The notes beneath the pieces are model-generated. The model was not told the origin of the DNA and did no database searches. It worked only from the letters and a program-made list of their open reading frames with translations. Shown one piece after another: positions 27,237-34,713 of a DNA stretch of 64,000 bases (position 1 is its first letter; each line of letters starts with the position of its first letter). The stretch is from Streptomyces sennicomposti (GTDB lineage: Bacteria > Actinomycetota > Actinomycetes > Streptomycetales > Streptomycetaceae), in NCBI RefSeq assembly GCF_019890635.1, contig NZ_JAIOAB010000007.1:62001-126000 (forward strand), given 5' to 3'. A program made the position numbers and the translations under genes.

Positions 27237-27638
27237 ATGAACCTCACCATGAAGCACCTGACCGTGAAGCACCTGACCGCGCGGCGTCTCCTCGGCGTCG
27301 CCGCCGCGATCGCCATAGCCACGCCGGCGCTGCTCGGCGCCGCCGCCTCCCCCGCCGTCGCCGCCGCAGGCGCGCACTGCGACCGCGGCGACCAGGACCT
27401 GTGGGACGACGGCCCCAGCCGCAACGTGACCGCGCGTCACTGCAGCATCCCGTCGCACGAGAAGCGCTGGTACACCGTCGAGATCGACACGCTCGTGCAG
27501 ACCCGCTACAAGGGCGACACCCTGGACGGCGGAGTCGAACGGACCAAGACCCTGCACCACAGGACCATCAGATGCCTCGGCTACACCACCGACGCCGACA
27601 AGGGCACGGTCGACTGGTTCGGCTGCCCGCCGGTCTGA
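27237..27638 (+). CDS. Small secreted protein, unknown function
   Basis: 133 residues with GAAGGA before ATG 27237. The basic start, containing a short duplication (MKHLTVKHLT), is followed by a hydrophobic stretch and an AXA-type cleavage region near SPAVAAA. The mature ~90 residues contain four Cys, probably two disulfides, and charged beta-type segments (RWYTVEIDTLVQTRYKG). No family recognised. It follows the toxin terminator in the same direction but has its own spacing, so a role linked to the toxin is not supported. Confidence 0.65.
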   Translation: MNLTMKHLTVKHLTARRLLGVAAAIAIATPALLGAAASPAVAAAGAHCDRGDQDLWDDGPSRNVTARHCSIPSHEKRWYTVEIDTLVQTRYKGDTLDGGVERTKTLHHRTIRCLGYTTDADKGTVDWFGCPPV

Positions 27639-27683
27639 CGCGCCGTGGACCCGCCGGTCCGACGCGTCCGTGAAGGTTTCCCC

Positions 27684-27722
27684 CCGGGTGGGCGGACGGA
27701 GAGCGGCTCCGGCCGTCCCCGG
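27684..27722 (+). terminator. Candidate hairpin after the small secreted gene
   Basis: Arms CCGGG...GGACGGAG and CTCCG...GTCCCCGG can pair with bulges. The sequence is clearly related to the terminator at 27011-27049 (shared GCGGACGGAG and CTCCGGCCG), as if duplicated together with its gene. Confidence 0.5.
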
Positions 27723-27726
27723 CGGC

Positions 27727-27794
27727 GTGTCCGGGGCCCAGGTGTGTCCGGGACTCAGGTGTGTCCGGGACTCAGGTGTGTCCGGCGCTCAGGC
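27727..27794. repeat. 17-bp tandem repeat, 4 copies
   Basis: Units at 27727, 27744, 27761 and 27778, consensus GTGTCCGGGACTCAGGT. The last unit contains the stop codon of the DUF2470 gene on the minus strand. Confidence 0.9.
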
Positions 27795-28493
27795 CGGCAG
27801 ACGGCCCGTGTGGGAGAGGCGGCGGGCGGTAGCCAGGAGACCGTGGATCTGGGGGCCGACGTGGTCGATGTGGCGCACGGGCGCCCTGAACGGGAGCCGC
27901 ACGTCCCGGTGGGTGCGCGGGTACTCCAGCCGCAGGGTCAGGCCGTAGCGGTCGATGCGGACCGGGAGCACCCGCCGCACCCCCGGTGCGGGCGCCGGGC
28001 GGACGAGCCGCAGCAGCAGCGGGACGAGTGCGCCGTGGTCGTCGGCCAGATGGGTCAGCATGCCCGCCTCGTACGGGGCCAGGGGGTCGAGCGGGGCCGC
28101 CTCCAGCTCCGGGAGGGTCAGGAACGTGCGGCCGCGCTCGTCCTCCAGGACCGCCTGCCCGAACTCCACGCAGGTGCTTTCCGTCTGCTCCGGGTCGTAG
28201 GAGGCGCCGAGCAGTCCGGTGATCGTCACGCGGGCGCGCAGCCGTTCGCGGACCGGGGTGGGGGCGACGTCGGTGAGTTCCAGCCGGACGGGGACGCGGC
28301 CGGACGGCCGGACGACGGGATCCTCGGAGGGGGCGTGCAGATGGAAGTGGCCCATGGCCCCCGTGTCGTCGAGACGGCGCACTTCGGTGTGCGCTCCGTC
28401 GCTCACCACGGTCAGGGAATGGGCGGCGGCGAGCACCGAGCGGACGCGCTCGGCGGCGGTGGGTGCGATGGCGCGGGAACGGGTACGGCGCAT
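27789..28493 (-). CDS. DUF2470-domain protein under iron control
   Basis: 234 residues; GGGAG seven bases before the ATG at 28493. The C-terminal half carries the DUF2470/HugZ-like segment LTHLADDHGALVPLLLRL followed by RIDRYGLTLRLEYP and VRHIDHVGPQIHGLL. This domain occurs in haem-utilisation and siderophore-related proteins. An iron box 35 bp upstream predicts repression by a DtxR/IdeR-type regulator (DmdR in Streptomyces) when iron is plentiful. A role in haem or iron handling is inferred from domain and operator together. Confidence 0.8.
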   Translation of the reverse strand: MRRTRSRAIAPTAAERVRSVLAAAHSLTVVSDGAHTEVRRLDDTGAMGHFHLHAPSEDPVVRPSGRVPVRLELTDVAPTPVRERLRARVTITGLLGASYDPEQTESTCVEFGQAVLEDERGRTFLTLPELEAAPLDPLAPYEAGMLTHLADDHGALVPLLLRLVRPAPAPGVRRVLPVRIDRYGLTLRLEYPRTHRDVRLPFRAPVRHIDHVGPQIHGLLATARRLSHTGRLPA

Positions 28494-28518
28494 CCGGGCT
28501 CTCCCAGGAGCAGGTAAC

Positions 28519-28537
28519 TTAGGTTTGCCTAACCTAA
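28519..28537 (-). promoter_or_regulatory. Iron box (IdeR/DmdR-type operator)
   Basis: TTAGGTTTGCCTAACCTAA has perfect TTAGGTT/AACCTAA arms, matching the actinobacterial DtxR-family consensus. It lies in the divergent gap, nearest the DUF2470 gene. Confidence 0.85.
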
Positions 28538-28620
28538 CCTAGCTTATCCTCGGCGCGCGAAGCCGATTGTCAGTGGTGGGTGGGAAGGTGGGAGCAACGG
28601 ATCGGGAAGAGGGGGCTCCC

Positions 28621-29661
28621 ATGTCGGGGAACCAGAACTACATCAATCACGTCGCCCTGGTGCTGGACGCCAGTGCGTCCATGGCGCACCTGAGCCGCAA
28701 GGTCGTCGAGGTCGCCGACGAGCAGATCGCCTATCTCGCCCGCCGGTCGCGGGAGCTGGACCAGGAGACCCGGGTCACGGTGTACGTGTTCGCGGACCGG
28801 GTGGAGTGCGTCGTCTACGACAAGGACGTGCTGCGGATGCCGTCGCTCCGGGAGCTGTACCGGCCCGGCGGGATGACGGCCCTGCTGGCGGCGACGCTGA
28901 AATCGCAGCGGGAGCTGGCCCGGACGGCCCAGTTGTACGGCGACCACAGCTTCCTGACGTTCGTCCTGACGGACGGCCAGGAGAACGCCAGCCACCGCTG
29001 CCCGGACGCCCCCGCCAGGGACCCGCGCGCGCTGGTGGCCGCCGTGGCCGAGATGATCGCGGACCAGCGGGACAACTGGACGCTGGCCGTCCTCGTGCCG
29101 GACCAGATGGGCAAGCGGGAGGCCGTGCAGTGCGGTTTCCCGAAGGACAACGTCGCCGTCTGGGACGCCACGAGCACGCAGGGACTGGAGGAGGCCGGGC
29201 AGGTCATCCGGGAGGCCACCGAGAAGTTCATGGTGGGCCGCACCCAGGGCATCCGGGGATCGAGGGCGGTGTTCTCCGCGGGCGCGGAGGCGGTCAACAA
29301 GGACACCGTCAAGGCGGCCGGCCTCGCCCCGGTGGACCCGTCGGAGTACCAGTTGCTCCCGGTGACCCGGGACGCGGCGATCCGGGACTGGGTCGTCGAG
29401 AGCGGGCACACCTACCGTACCGGCGGCGCGTACTACCAGCTGAGCAAGTCGGAGAAGGTCCAGGCGCGCAAGCGGATCGCGGTGCTGGAGAAGAAGACGG
29501 ACCGGGTGTACACGGGCCCCGAGGCCCGGACCCTGCTCGGCCTGCCCGACGTGGAGGTCCGCGTCCGGCCCGACCACAACGACGACTTCACCATCTTCGT
29601 GCAGAGCACCAGCGTGAACCGCAAGCTCATACCGAACACCCGTCTGCTGCTGATGCTCTGA
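28621..29661 (+). CDS. VWA-domain protein
   Basis: 346 residues from ATG 28621, with AGAGGGGG upstream. The first ~210 residues are a von Willebrand factor A fold with MIDAS motif LDASASM, a Thr in GGMTALLAAT and a DGQEN loop, so it should bind a divalent metal and a protein partner. The C-terminal 130 residues are unassigned and basic (VQARKRIAVLEKKTDRVYTGPEAR). No signal peptide: cytosolic. Single gene; the partner is not evident from context. Confidence 0.85.
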   Translation: MSGNQNYINHVALVLDASASMAHLSRKVVEVADEQIAYLARRSRELDQETRVTVYVFADRVECVVYDKDVLRMPSLRELYRPGGMTALLAATLKSQRELARTAQLYGDHSFLTFVLTDGQENASHRCPDAPARDPRALVAAVAEMIADQRDNWTLAVLVPDQMGKREAVQCGFPKDNVAVWDATSTQGLEEAGQVIREATEKFMVGRTQGIRGSRAVFSAGAEAVNKDTVKAAGLAPVDPSEYQLLPVTRDAAIRDWVVESGHTYRTGGAYYQLSKSEKVQARKRIAVLEKKTDRVYTGPEARTLLGLPDVEVRVRPDHNDDFTIFVQSTSVNRKLIPNTRLLLML

Positions 29662-29670
29662 CCCCGCCGC

Positions 29671-29698
29671 GGCGGGCGCCCCGGTCCCCGGGCCCGCC
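29671..29698. terminator. Hairpin between convergent genes
   Basis: GGCGGGC (29671-29677) pairs with GCCCGCC (29692-29698), between the ends of the VWA and XRE genes. Confidence 0.5.
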
Positions 29699-29718
29699 AC
29701 GACCGCCGTCTCAGCCGG

Positions 29719-30576
29719 TCAGATGTCTCGACCGGCCGGATGGGCCAGGTCCTGGGTGCCGAGGACGGTGAGGAGGGCGAGGCGTTCGGCGTCCTCGGTG
29801 CCGGGCTCGGCCGTGTAGACCATGAGCCGCAGATCGCTGCCGGCCACGGTGAGGATGTCGCAGTCCAGCGTCACGGGGCCCACCCGCGGATGGTCGATCG
29901 TTTTGCGGGAGGCCTCGTGGCGGCCGGCGGCGCCCGTGTCCCACAGCGCGGCGAACCGCTCGCTGCCCGTGCGCAGTTCGGCGATCAGCCGGTGCAACCG
30001 CCGGTCGTCCGGGTAGCGTTCGGCGGCCGTGCGCAGATCGGCGACGAGCGCCGCCTCGTGGTCTCGCTGCGCCTGCGCGGTGCGCCGTACGCCGATGCCC
30101 TGGCCGAGGAAGTGGCGCCACACGCCGTTGCGTTCGTCGCCGCGCCGGGCGGACGGGTCGCCCATCAGGGCCGCGTAGGGCGCGTTGGCCAGGAGCAGGG
30201 TCCAGGACGCGTCGAAGACCGCGACGGGCGTCCCGGTCAGCCGGTCCAGCACCCGCTGGACGCTCGGGGTGATGTACGCCGGCACCGTGGTCGGGCCCGG
30301 CGGCGCGAGCCCGGCCAGCCGGAACAGGTGTGCGCGCTCCTCCTCCGCCAGCCGCAGCGCCCGGGCCAGGGCCTCGACGACCTGGGACGAGGGGTTGGTG
30401 GCCCGGCCCTGTTCGAGCCGGGTGACGTAGTCGACGGAGATCCCGGCGAGCAGGGCCAGTTCCTCGCGGCGCAGTCCGGCCGCGCGCCGCTGTCCGCCCG
30501 TCGGCAGCCCGGCCGCCTCGGGCGGGACCCGGTCGCGCCAGCGGCGCACCGCCTTGCCGAACTCCGCCGTCGCCAT
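29719..30576 (-). CDS. XRE-type regulator with MmyB-like ligand domain
   Basis: 285 residues from ATG 30576. The N-terminal HTH includes GLRREELALLAGISVDYVTRLEQGR. The remainder is the PAS-like MmyB ligand-binding domain common in actinobacterial regulators of this type: FDASWTLLLANAPYAALMGD and the late VMVYTAEPGTEDAERLALL-like segment. It is divergent from an SDR oxidoreductase gene, with a long inverted repeat between them. It is probably the repressor of that gene and of itself. Confidence 0.88.
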   Translation of the reverse strand: MATAEFGKAVRRWRDRVPPEAAGLPTGGQRRAAGLRREELALLAGISVDYVTRLEQGRATNPSSQVVEALARALRLAEEERAHLFRLAGLAPPGPTTVPAYITPSVQRVLDRLTGTPVAVFDASWTLLLANAPYAALMGDPSARRGDERNGVWRHFLGQGIGVRRTAQAQRDHEAALVADLRTAAERYPDDRRLHRLIAELRTGSERFAALWDTGAAGRHEASRKTIDHPRVGPVTLDCDILTVAGSDLRLMVYTAEPGTEDAERLALLTVLGTQDLAHPAGRDI

Positions 30577-30603
30577 GCGACCAGTATGCCGCAGCGGCCG
30601 GGC

Positions 30604-30634
30604 GTCTTCCTGGTACCGCTGGTCCCAGGAAGAC
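30604..30634. promoter_or_regulatory. Long inverted repeat operator between XRE regulator and SDR
   Basis: GTCTTCCTGG (30604-30613) and CCAGGAAGAC (30625-30634) are perfect arms; pairing continues inwards with one mismatch, leaving a 3-base centre. Expected binding site of the XRE regulator. Confidence 0.7.
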
Positions 30635-30677
30635 GGGACACCTGGCCGCGCGGACCGGCGGGACGGATCGTGGAGGC

Positions 30678-31391
30678 ATGACGACGACACTGATCACCGG
30701 AGCGAACAAGGGTCTCGGCCACGAGACCGCCCGCCGCCTCCTCGCGGCGGGCCACACCGTCTACGTCGGCAGCCGGGACGAGGCCCGCGGCCAGGCCGCC
30801 GCGGAGCGGCTGGGCCGGGGGGCGCGGGCCGTGCGGCTCGATGTCACCGACGACGCGTCCGTCGCGGCCGCGGTGAAGACCATCGAGGCCGACGGCGGCC
30901 TGGACGTGCTGGTCAACAACGCCGGCATCGAGGCGCGCGGCCGGAACAACGAGGTGGGCGGCGCGGCGGACGTGACCGCCGACATGATGCGGGAGGTGTT
31001 CGAGACCAACGTCTTCGGGACGGTGCGCGTGACCCATGCCTTCCTGCCGCTGCTGCTGCGGTCGGCGGCGCCGGTCGTGGTCAACGTCAGCAGCGGTCTG
31101 GCGTCGCTGGCCCACGTGTCCGACCCGGACCATCCCGCCGCCGCCTACCCGGGGGTCGCGTATCCGGCGTCGAAGGCGGCGGTCAACATGGTCACCGTGC
31201 AGTTCGCGAAGGCGTTCCCGCGGATGCGGATCAACGCCGTGGAGCCGGGCTTCACCAGGACGGACCTGAACGGGAACACCGGGACCCAGACGGTCGAGGA
31301 GGGCGCCGAGATCATCGTCCGCATGGCGCAGGCGGGTCCGGACGGCCCCAGCGGCGGGTTCTTCGACCTGGCAGGCCCGCTGCCCTGGTGA
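30678..31391 (+). CDS. Short-chain dehydrogenase/reductase
   Basis: 237 residues: NAD(P)-binding TGANKGLG, LVNNAGIE, the Ser-containing strand VVNVSSGLASL and the catalytic YPASKA, with the usual PG motif after it (VEPGFTRTDLNG). A classical SDR, probably acting on a carbonyl or hydroxyl group of a small molecule. Divergent from the XRE regulator and likely its only nearby target, giving a substrate-inducible pair by inference. Confidence 0.9.
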   Translation: MTTTLITGANKGLGHETARRLLAAGHTVYVGSRDEARGQAAAERLGRGARAVRLDVTDDASVAAAVKTIEADGGLDVLVNNAGIEARGRNNEVGGAADVTADMMREVFETNVFGTVRVTHAFLPLLLRSAAPVVVNVSSGLASLAHVSDPDHPAAAYPGVAYPASKAAVNMVTVQFAKAFPRMRINAVEPGFTRTDLNGNTGTQTVEEGAEIIVRMAQAGPDGPSGGFFDLAGPLPW

Positions 31392-31410
31392 CAGCGTCCC
31401 GGGCCGGGCG

Positions 31411-31470
31411 GGCGGGCGGCCCGATGGCGGGCGGCCCGATGGCGGGCGGCCCAGGGGCGGGCGGCCCGGC
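31411..31470. repeat. 15-bp tandem repeat, 4 copies
   Basis: Consensus GGCGGGCGGCCCGAT at 31411, 31426, 31441 and 31456, directly after the SDR stop. Confidence 0.9.
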
Positions 31471-31557
31471 GCGGGGGGGGCGGACGTGGGCCTGGGCGCG
31501 GGGGCCGAGCGTGGAGGCCGGGCGCGGAGGCCGGGCGGGCCTTTGTAGGGTGGCGCC

Positions 31558-32340
31558 GTGATCGACGTCTGGAACACCGACAGAGTCAACCGTTTCCGCG
31601 CCGAGGCGACATCGCGGGGGCTGCCGGCGGACGACGTGGAGGAGTGGATACGGCGGACCGTGCCGGGCGTGTACTGGACGCAGGGCGGTGACGGGCCGCT
31701 CTCGGCCCGGCTCGGCGGCGACCCCCTGCTGCCGGCCGACGCGCCGGACCCGTCCTTCCCCTTCGTGGCCTCGGTGGACTGCGCGCTCCTCCCGCCGGGC
31801 GCCGCCGGGCTCCCCCTCCCCTCCGACGGCCGGCTGCTGTTCTTCGCCGAGCCCGACCTGGGATTCGGGGGCCGTGTGCCCGACGCCGTGCGCCACATAC
31901 CCGCCGGAACGCCGACAGCCGCTCGTCGCACCGACACCGGGTACGAGCCGTTCGCGCCGCAGGACATGCGCACGATGTGGCACCACCTGTCCCCGCCCGA
32001 CGCGGAGAGCTTCGCCGAGGCGCGATGGGAGGACCCCGACGACGAGCAGTACGCACTCGCCGACGAACTGGAGAGCGCCTGGACGCACGTGGGCGGTTCC
32101 TGGCCCGTGTGGACGTTCGCGCTCGGCGGCCATCCCGTCGTCGTGCACGACGACCCGCTGTCGCTGGTGCGGGACGCCGAGCCGGAGGCGGAGGACGCCG
32201 ACGACTGGGTGCTGCTGGCCACTTGGCGCTGCGGCCAGGAGGTCCGGGAACTGGACCTGGGCGTCGTCAGCTGGCTGATCCGCCGCCGGGACCTGGCGTC
32301 GCTGCGCCTCGTCCGGGTCCACACCCACGTCGCCATGTGA
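31558..32340 (+). CDS. YwqG/DUF1963 family protein
   Basis: 260 residues from GTG 31558. Landmarks of the family are SARLGGDPLLPADAP near residue 50, GRLLFFAEPD, and the C-terminal WVLLATWRCGQEVRELDLG followed by a LIRRRDL segment. Function unknown; cytosolic. Its last codons and stop lie in the first unit of a short repeat array. Confidence 0.8.
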   Translation: MIDVWNTDRVNRFRAEATSRGLPADDVEEWIRRTVPGVYWTQGGDGPLSARLGGDPLLPADAPDPSFPFVASVDCALLPPGAAGLPLPSDGRLLFFAEPDLGFGGRVPDAVRHIPAGTPTAARRTDTGYEPFAPQDMRTMWHHLSPPDAESFAEARWEDPDDEQYALADELESAWTHVGGSWPVWTFALGGHPVVVHDDPLSLVRDAEPEAEDADDWVLLATWRCGQEVRELDLGVVSWLIRRRDLASLRLVRVHTHVAM

Positions 32341-32411
32341 CGGCACCCCGGCCTTCCGGGCGAGTGTCGCCATATGGCTTTCCGGGAGAGTGTCGCCATA
32401 TGACGGCGCCC
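32329..32411. repeat. Three direct repeats with GTCGCCATATG cores
   Basis: GTCGCCATGTGA (32329), GTCGCCATATGG (~32366) and GTCGCCATATGA (~32392), each linked to a TTCCGGG or CCCCG segment. The spacing is irregular (about 37 and 26 bp). The first copy carries the YwqG stop codon. Confidence 0.7.
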
Positions 32412-32507
32412 CGTCCCTCGCGCTGAGTACGGAGCCGTCCGTCGCGTCGCCCCGGCCCATGCGCCCGCCCGATGGTTGGCGGGGCCGAGCCGGGGCACCT
32501 GTCGGCC

Positions 32508-33410
32508 ATGGAGGACAGCCGGACCGCCCGCCCACCGATCCGCGCCTTCGTCCTGGGCGGCGGGGGCGCCCTCGGCGCCTATGAAGTCGGCATGCTCAAG
32601 GCGCTGTTCGCCGCCGGAGTGCACCCGGACCTCGTCGTCGGCACCTCCGTCGGCGCGATCAACGGCGCCGCCGTCGCCGCCGACCCGTCACGGGCGTCGG
32701 TGGCCCGGCTCGCCGACCTGTGGACCGGCCTCGGGCGCGCCGGCGTGTTCTCCGGATCGCTGCTCGGGCGGCTCGGCACCGCCGTACGCAGCGGCACGCA
32801 CCTGTACCACCCCGCCCCGCTGCGCGACCTGCTGTGCACCCACCTCCCGGTGACGCGGATCGAGGCGCTGGCCCTGCCGTTCCAGTGCGTGGCCGCGCGG
32901 ATCGAGCAGGCCGCCGAGCACTGGTTCACCGCCGGACCGCTGGTGGACGCCGTGCTCGCCTCGTGCGCGGTGCCCGGGCTGCTGCCGCCCGTCCGGCTCG
33001 ACGGCGGGCACTACGTCGACGGCGGCCTGGTCAACAGCATCCCCGTCGGCCGCGCGGTGGCCCTCGGCGCGAGCGAGGTCTACGTCCTCCAAGTCGGCCG
33101 CGTCGAGCGTCCCCTCACCCCGCCGCGAGCGCCCTGGCAGGTGGCCCTGGTGGCGTTCGAGATCGCCCGCAGGCACCGCTTCGCCCGTGACATGGCGGAT
33201 CTGCCGCCCGGCGTCACGGTCCACGTCCTGCCGTCGGGCTCGGGCCCCGAGGAGGGCGCGGGCACCCTGCGCCAGCTGCGGTACCGCAGCTTCGGCCGTA
33301 CCGGCGAGCGCATCGAACGCGCCTACGCCGCCGCCTCCCGCTACCTCGAGACCGCCCTCGGCGCACCGGGCGCACCGGGCGCACCGGACGTGTCCGACGG
33401 CCCGCGATGA
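32508..33410 (+). CDS. Patatin-like phospholipase
   Basis: About 300 residues. The oxyanion hole is LGGGGALGAYEVG, the catalytic Ser is in VGTSVGAING and the catalytic Asp in YVDGGLVNSIP, a complete Ser-Asp dyad. It would hydrolyse an acyl ester of a membrane lipid. No signal peptide. The C-terminus has a GAPGAPGAP stretch. It overlaps the following acyltransferase gene by ATGA, so a lipase and an acyltransferase are made together, suggesting acyl-chain remodelling. ATG 32472 is an alternative start. Confidence 0.88.
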   Translation: MEDSRTARPPIRAFVLGGGGALGAYEVGMLKALFAAGVHPDLVVGTSVGAINGAAVAADPSRASVARLADLWTGLGRAGVFSGSLLGRLGTAVRSGTHLYHPAPLRDLLCTHLPVTRIEALALPFQCVAARIEQAAEHWFTAGPLVDAVLASCAVPGLLPPVRLDGGHYVDGGLVNSIPVGRAVALGASEVYVLQVGRVERPLTPPRAPWQVALVAFEIARRHRFARDMADLPPGVTVHVLPSGSGPEEGAGTLRQLRYRSFGRTGERIERAYAAASRYLETALGAPGAPGAPDVSDGPR

Positions 33411-34468
33411 CCGAGGCGGGGGTACGACGCGGCCGCCCGGCCCGCGCGGCCCGCGCGGTGCTGACCGGACTGCGCCGCACGGCGGCCACCGCGCTGCTGC
33501 TCGCGCTCGTTCCCGTGACGGCCGCGCTCCTGGTCGCCGCGGGCGTGCTGTGCGCGCCGGTCTCGCTCGCGACGCGCGGTCCGTGGCGGCCGGTGCGGAT
33601 GCTCGGTTTCGTCCTGCTGTACCTCCTGGTGGATCTGGCGGGGCTGACGGCCGCGGCGTTCCTGTGGGCGCGACGGCTGCCCGACGGGCGCGACCGTGCG
33701 CGGCGGCGCGCCGAGGACGCGTTCGCCCTGCTGGAGAGGCTGCTGCGGTTGCTGCGGCGGGCGGGCGAGCGGATCTTCCGGCTCCGGGTGACGGTGACGC
33801 CCCCGCCGCCCGGCGCGTCCGGGGGTGCGGCGGCGCCGGTGCTGGTCTTCGTACGGCACGCCGGGGTCGGCGACTCCTTCCTGTTGCTGCAGGTGCTGCT
33901 CGGCCCGGCCGGGCTGCGGCCCCACACCGTGCTGAAGCGGACGCTGCGCGCCGACCCCGCCCTCGACGTCCTCGTCGGGCGGGTCCCCCACTGCTTCCTG
34001 CCGGCCTTCGGCCGCCGCGCCGAGGACGCGATCGGGGAGCTGGCGGCCGGGCTCGGCCCGGGCGACGCCCTCGTGATCTTCCCGGAGGGCGGCAACTTCA
34101 CCCCGCGCCGCCGCCTGCGTGCGATCGCCTCGCTGCGCCGCCGCGGGCTGCGACGCCGGGCGGCCCGCGCGGAACGCATGCGCCACGTGCTGCCGCCCCG
34201 GGACGCCGGCGCCCTGGCCGCGCTCGCCGCCGCGCCCACGGCCGACGTGGTCTTCGTCGCCCACACCGGCCTCGACGTCCTCCACTCCGCGCGCACCGTC
34301 TGGGACCGGCTGCCGCTGCGGGAGGGCGTGCGGGCGCGGTGGTGGCGGGTCCCCGCGAGCCGCGTCCCGTCGGGCGACGCCGCCCGCAGCGAGTGGCTGC
34401 TGGCCCAGTGGGCGCGCGTCGACCGCTGGATCGCGGACCACGCGGACCCGGACGCCACACACGCGTGA
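33407..34468 (+). CDS. Glycerophospholipid acyltransferase (PlsC-like) with N-terminal membrane helices
   Basis: 353 residues starting in the ATGA overlap. Two long hydrophobic segments fill residues ~25-85. The acyltransferase core then shows motif I as VRHAGVGDSF (H-x4-D, His ~151) and motif III as FPEGGNFT, with Arg-rich stretches afterwards. It probably transfers an acyl group to a lysophospholipid at the inner leaflet, as partner of the upstream patatin. Confidence 0.82.
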   Translation: MTEAGVRRGRPARAARAVLTGLRRTAATALLLALVPVTAALLVAAGVLCAPVSLATRGPWRPVRMLGFVLLYLLVDLAGLTAAAFLWARRLPDGRDRARRRAEDAFALLERLLRLLRRAGERIFRLRVTVTPPPPGASGGAAAPVLVFVRHAGVGDSFLLLQVLLGPAGLRPHTVLKRTLRADPALDVLVGRVPHCFLPAFGRRAEDAIGELAAGLGPGDALVIFPEGGNFTPRRRLRAIASLRRRGLRRRAARAERMRHVLPPRDAGALAALAAAPTADVVFVAHTGLDVLHSARTVWDRLPLREGVRARWWRVPASRVPSGDAARSEWLLAQWARVDRWIADHADPDATHA

Positions 34469-34483
34469 GGTGTGAGGGACGCG

Positions 34484-34551
34484 GGGGTGCGGGTGGCCCG
34501 GGGGTGCGGGTGGCCCGGAGGTGCGGGTGGCCGGGGGGTGCGGGTGGCCGG
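34484..34551. repeat. 17-bp tandem repeat, 4 copies
   Basis: Consensus GGGGTGCGGGTGGCCCG, period 17, directly downstream of the acyltransferase stop. Confidence 0.85.
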
Positions 34552-34642
34552 GGCGCGGGTGTCGCGGGCGGACGTCTCGGGCGGATGCCCCGGGCGGATA
34601 TCCCCGCGGACTCCTCGGGCGGACGTCACACCCCTGTCCGAA

Positions 34643-34656
34643 TACCCCCCGGGGTA
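34643..34656. promoter_or_regulatory. CsoR/CstR-type operator 1
   Basis: TACCCCCCGGGGTA fits the (A)TACCCC..GGGGTA(T) sites bound by CsoR-family tetramers, including the persulfide sensor CstR. It lies 58 bp before the persulfide dioxygenase start. Confidence 0.7.
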
Positions 34657-34676
34657 CCCATGTTACGGTGACTGCA

Positions 34677-34690
34677 TACCCCGGGGGGTA
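34677..34690. promoter_or_regulatory. CsoR/CstR-type operator 2
   Basis: TACCCCGGGGGGTA is the exact reverse complement of operator 1, 34 bp away centre to centre. It overlaps the probable -10/start region of the sulfur operon. Confidence 0.7.
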
Positions 34691-34713
34691 ATTCTTCGGA
34701 AGGGAGCGTCTCC

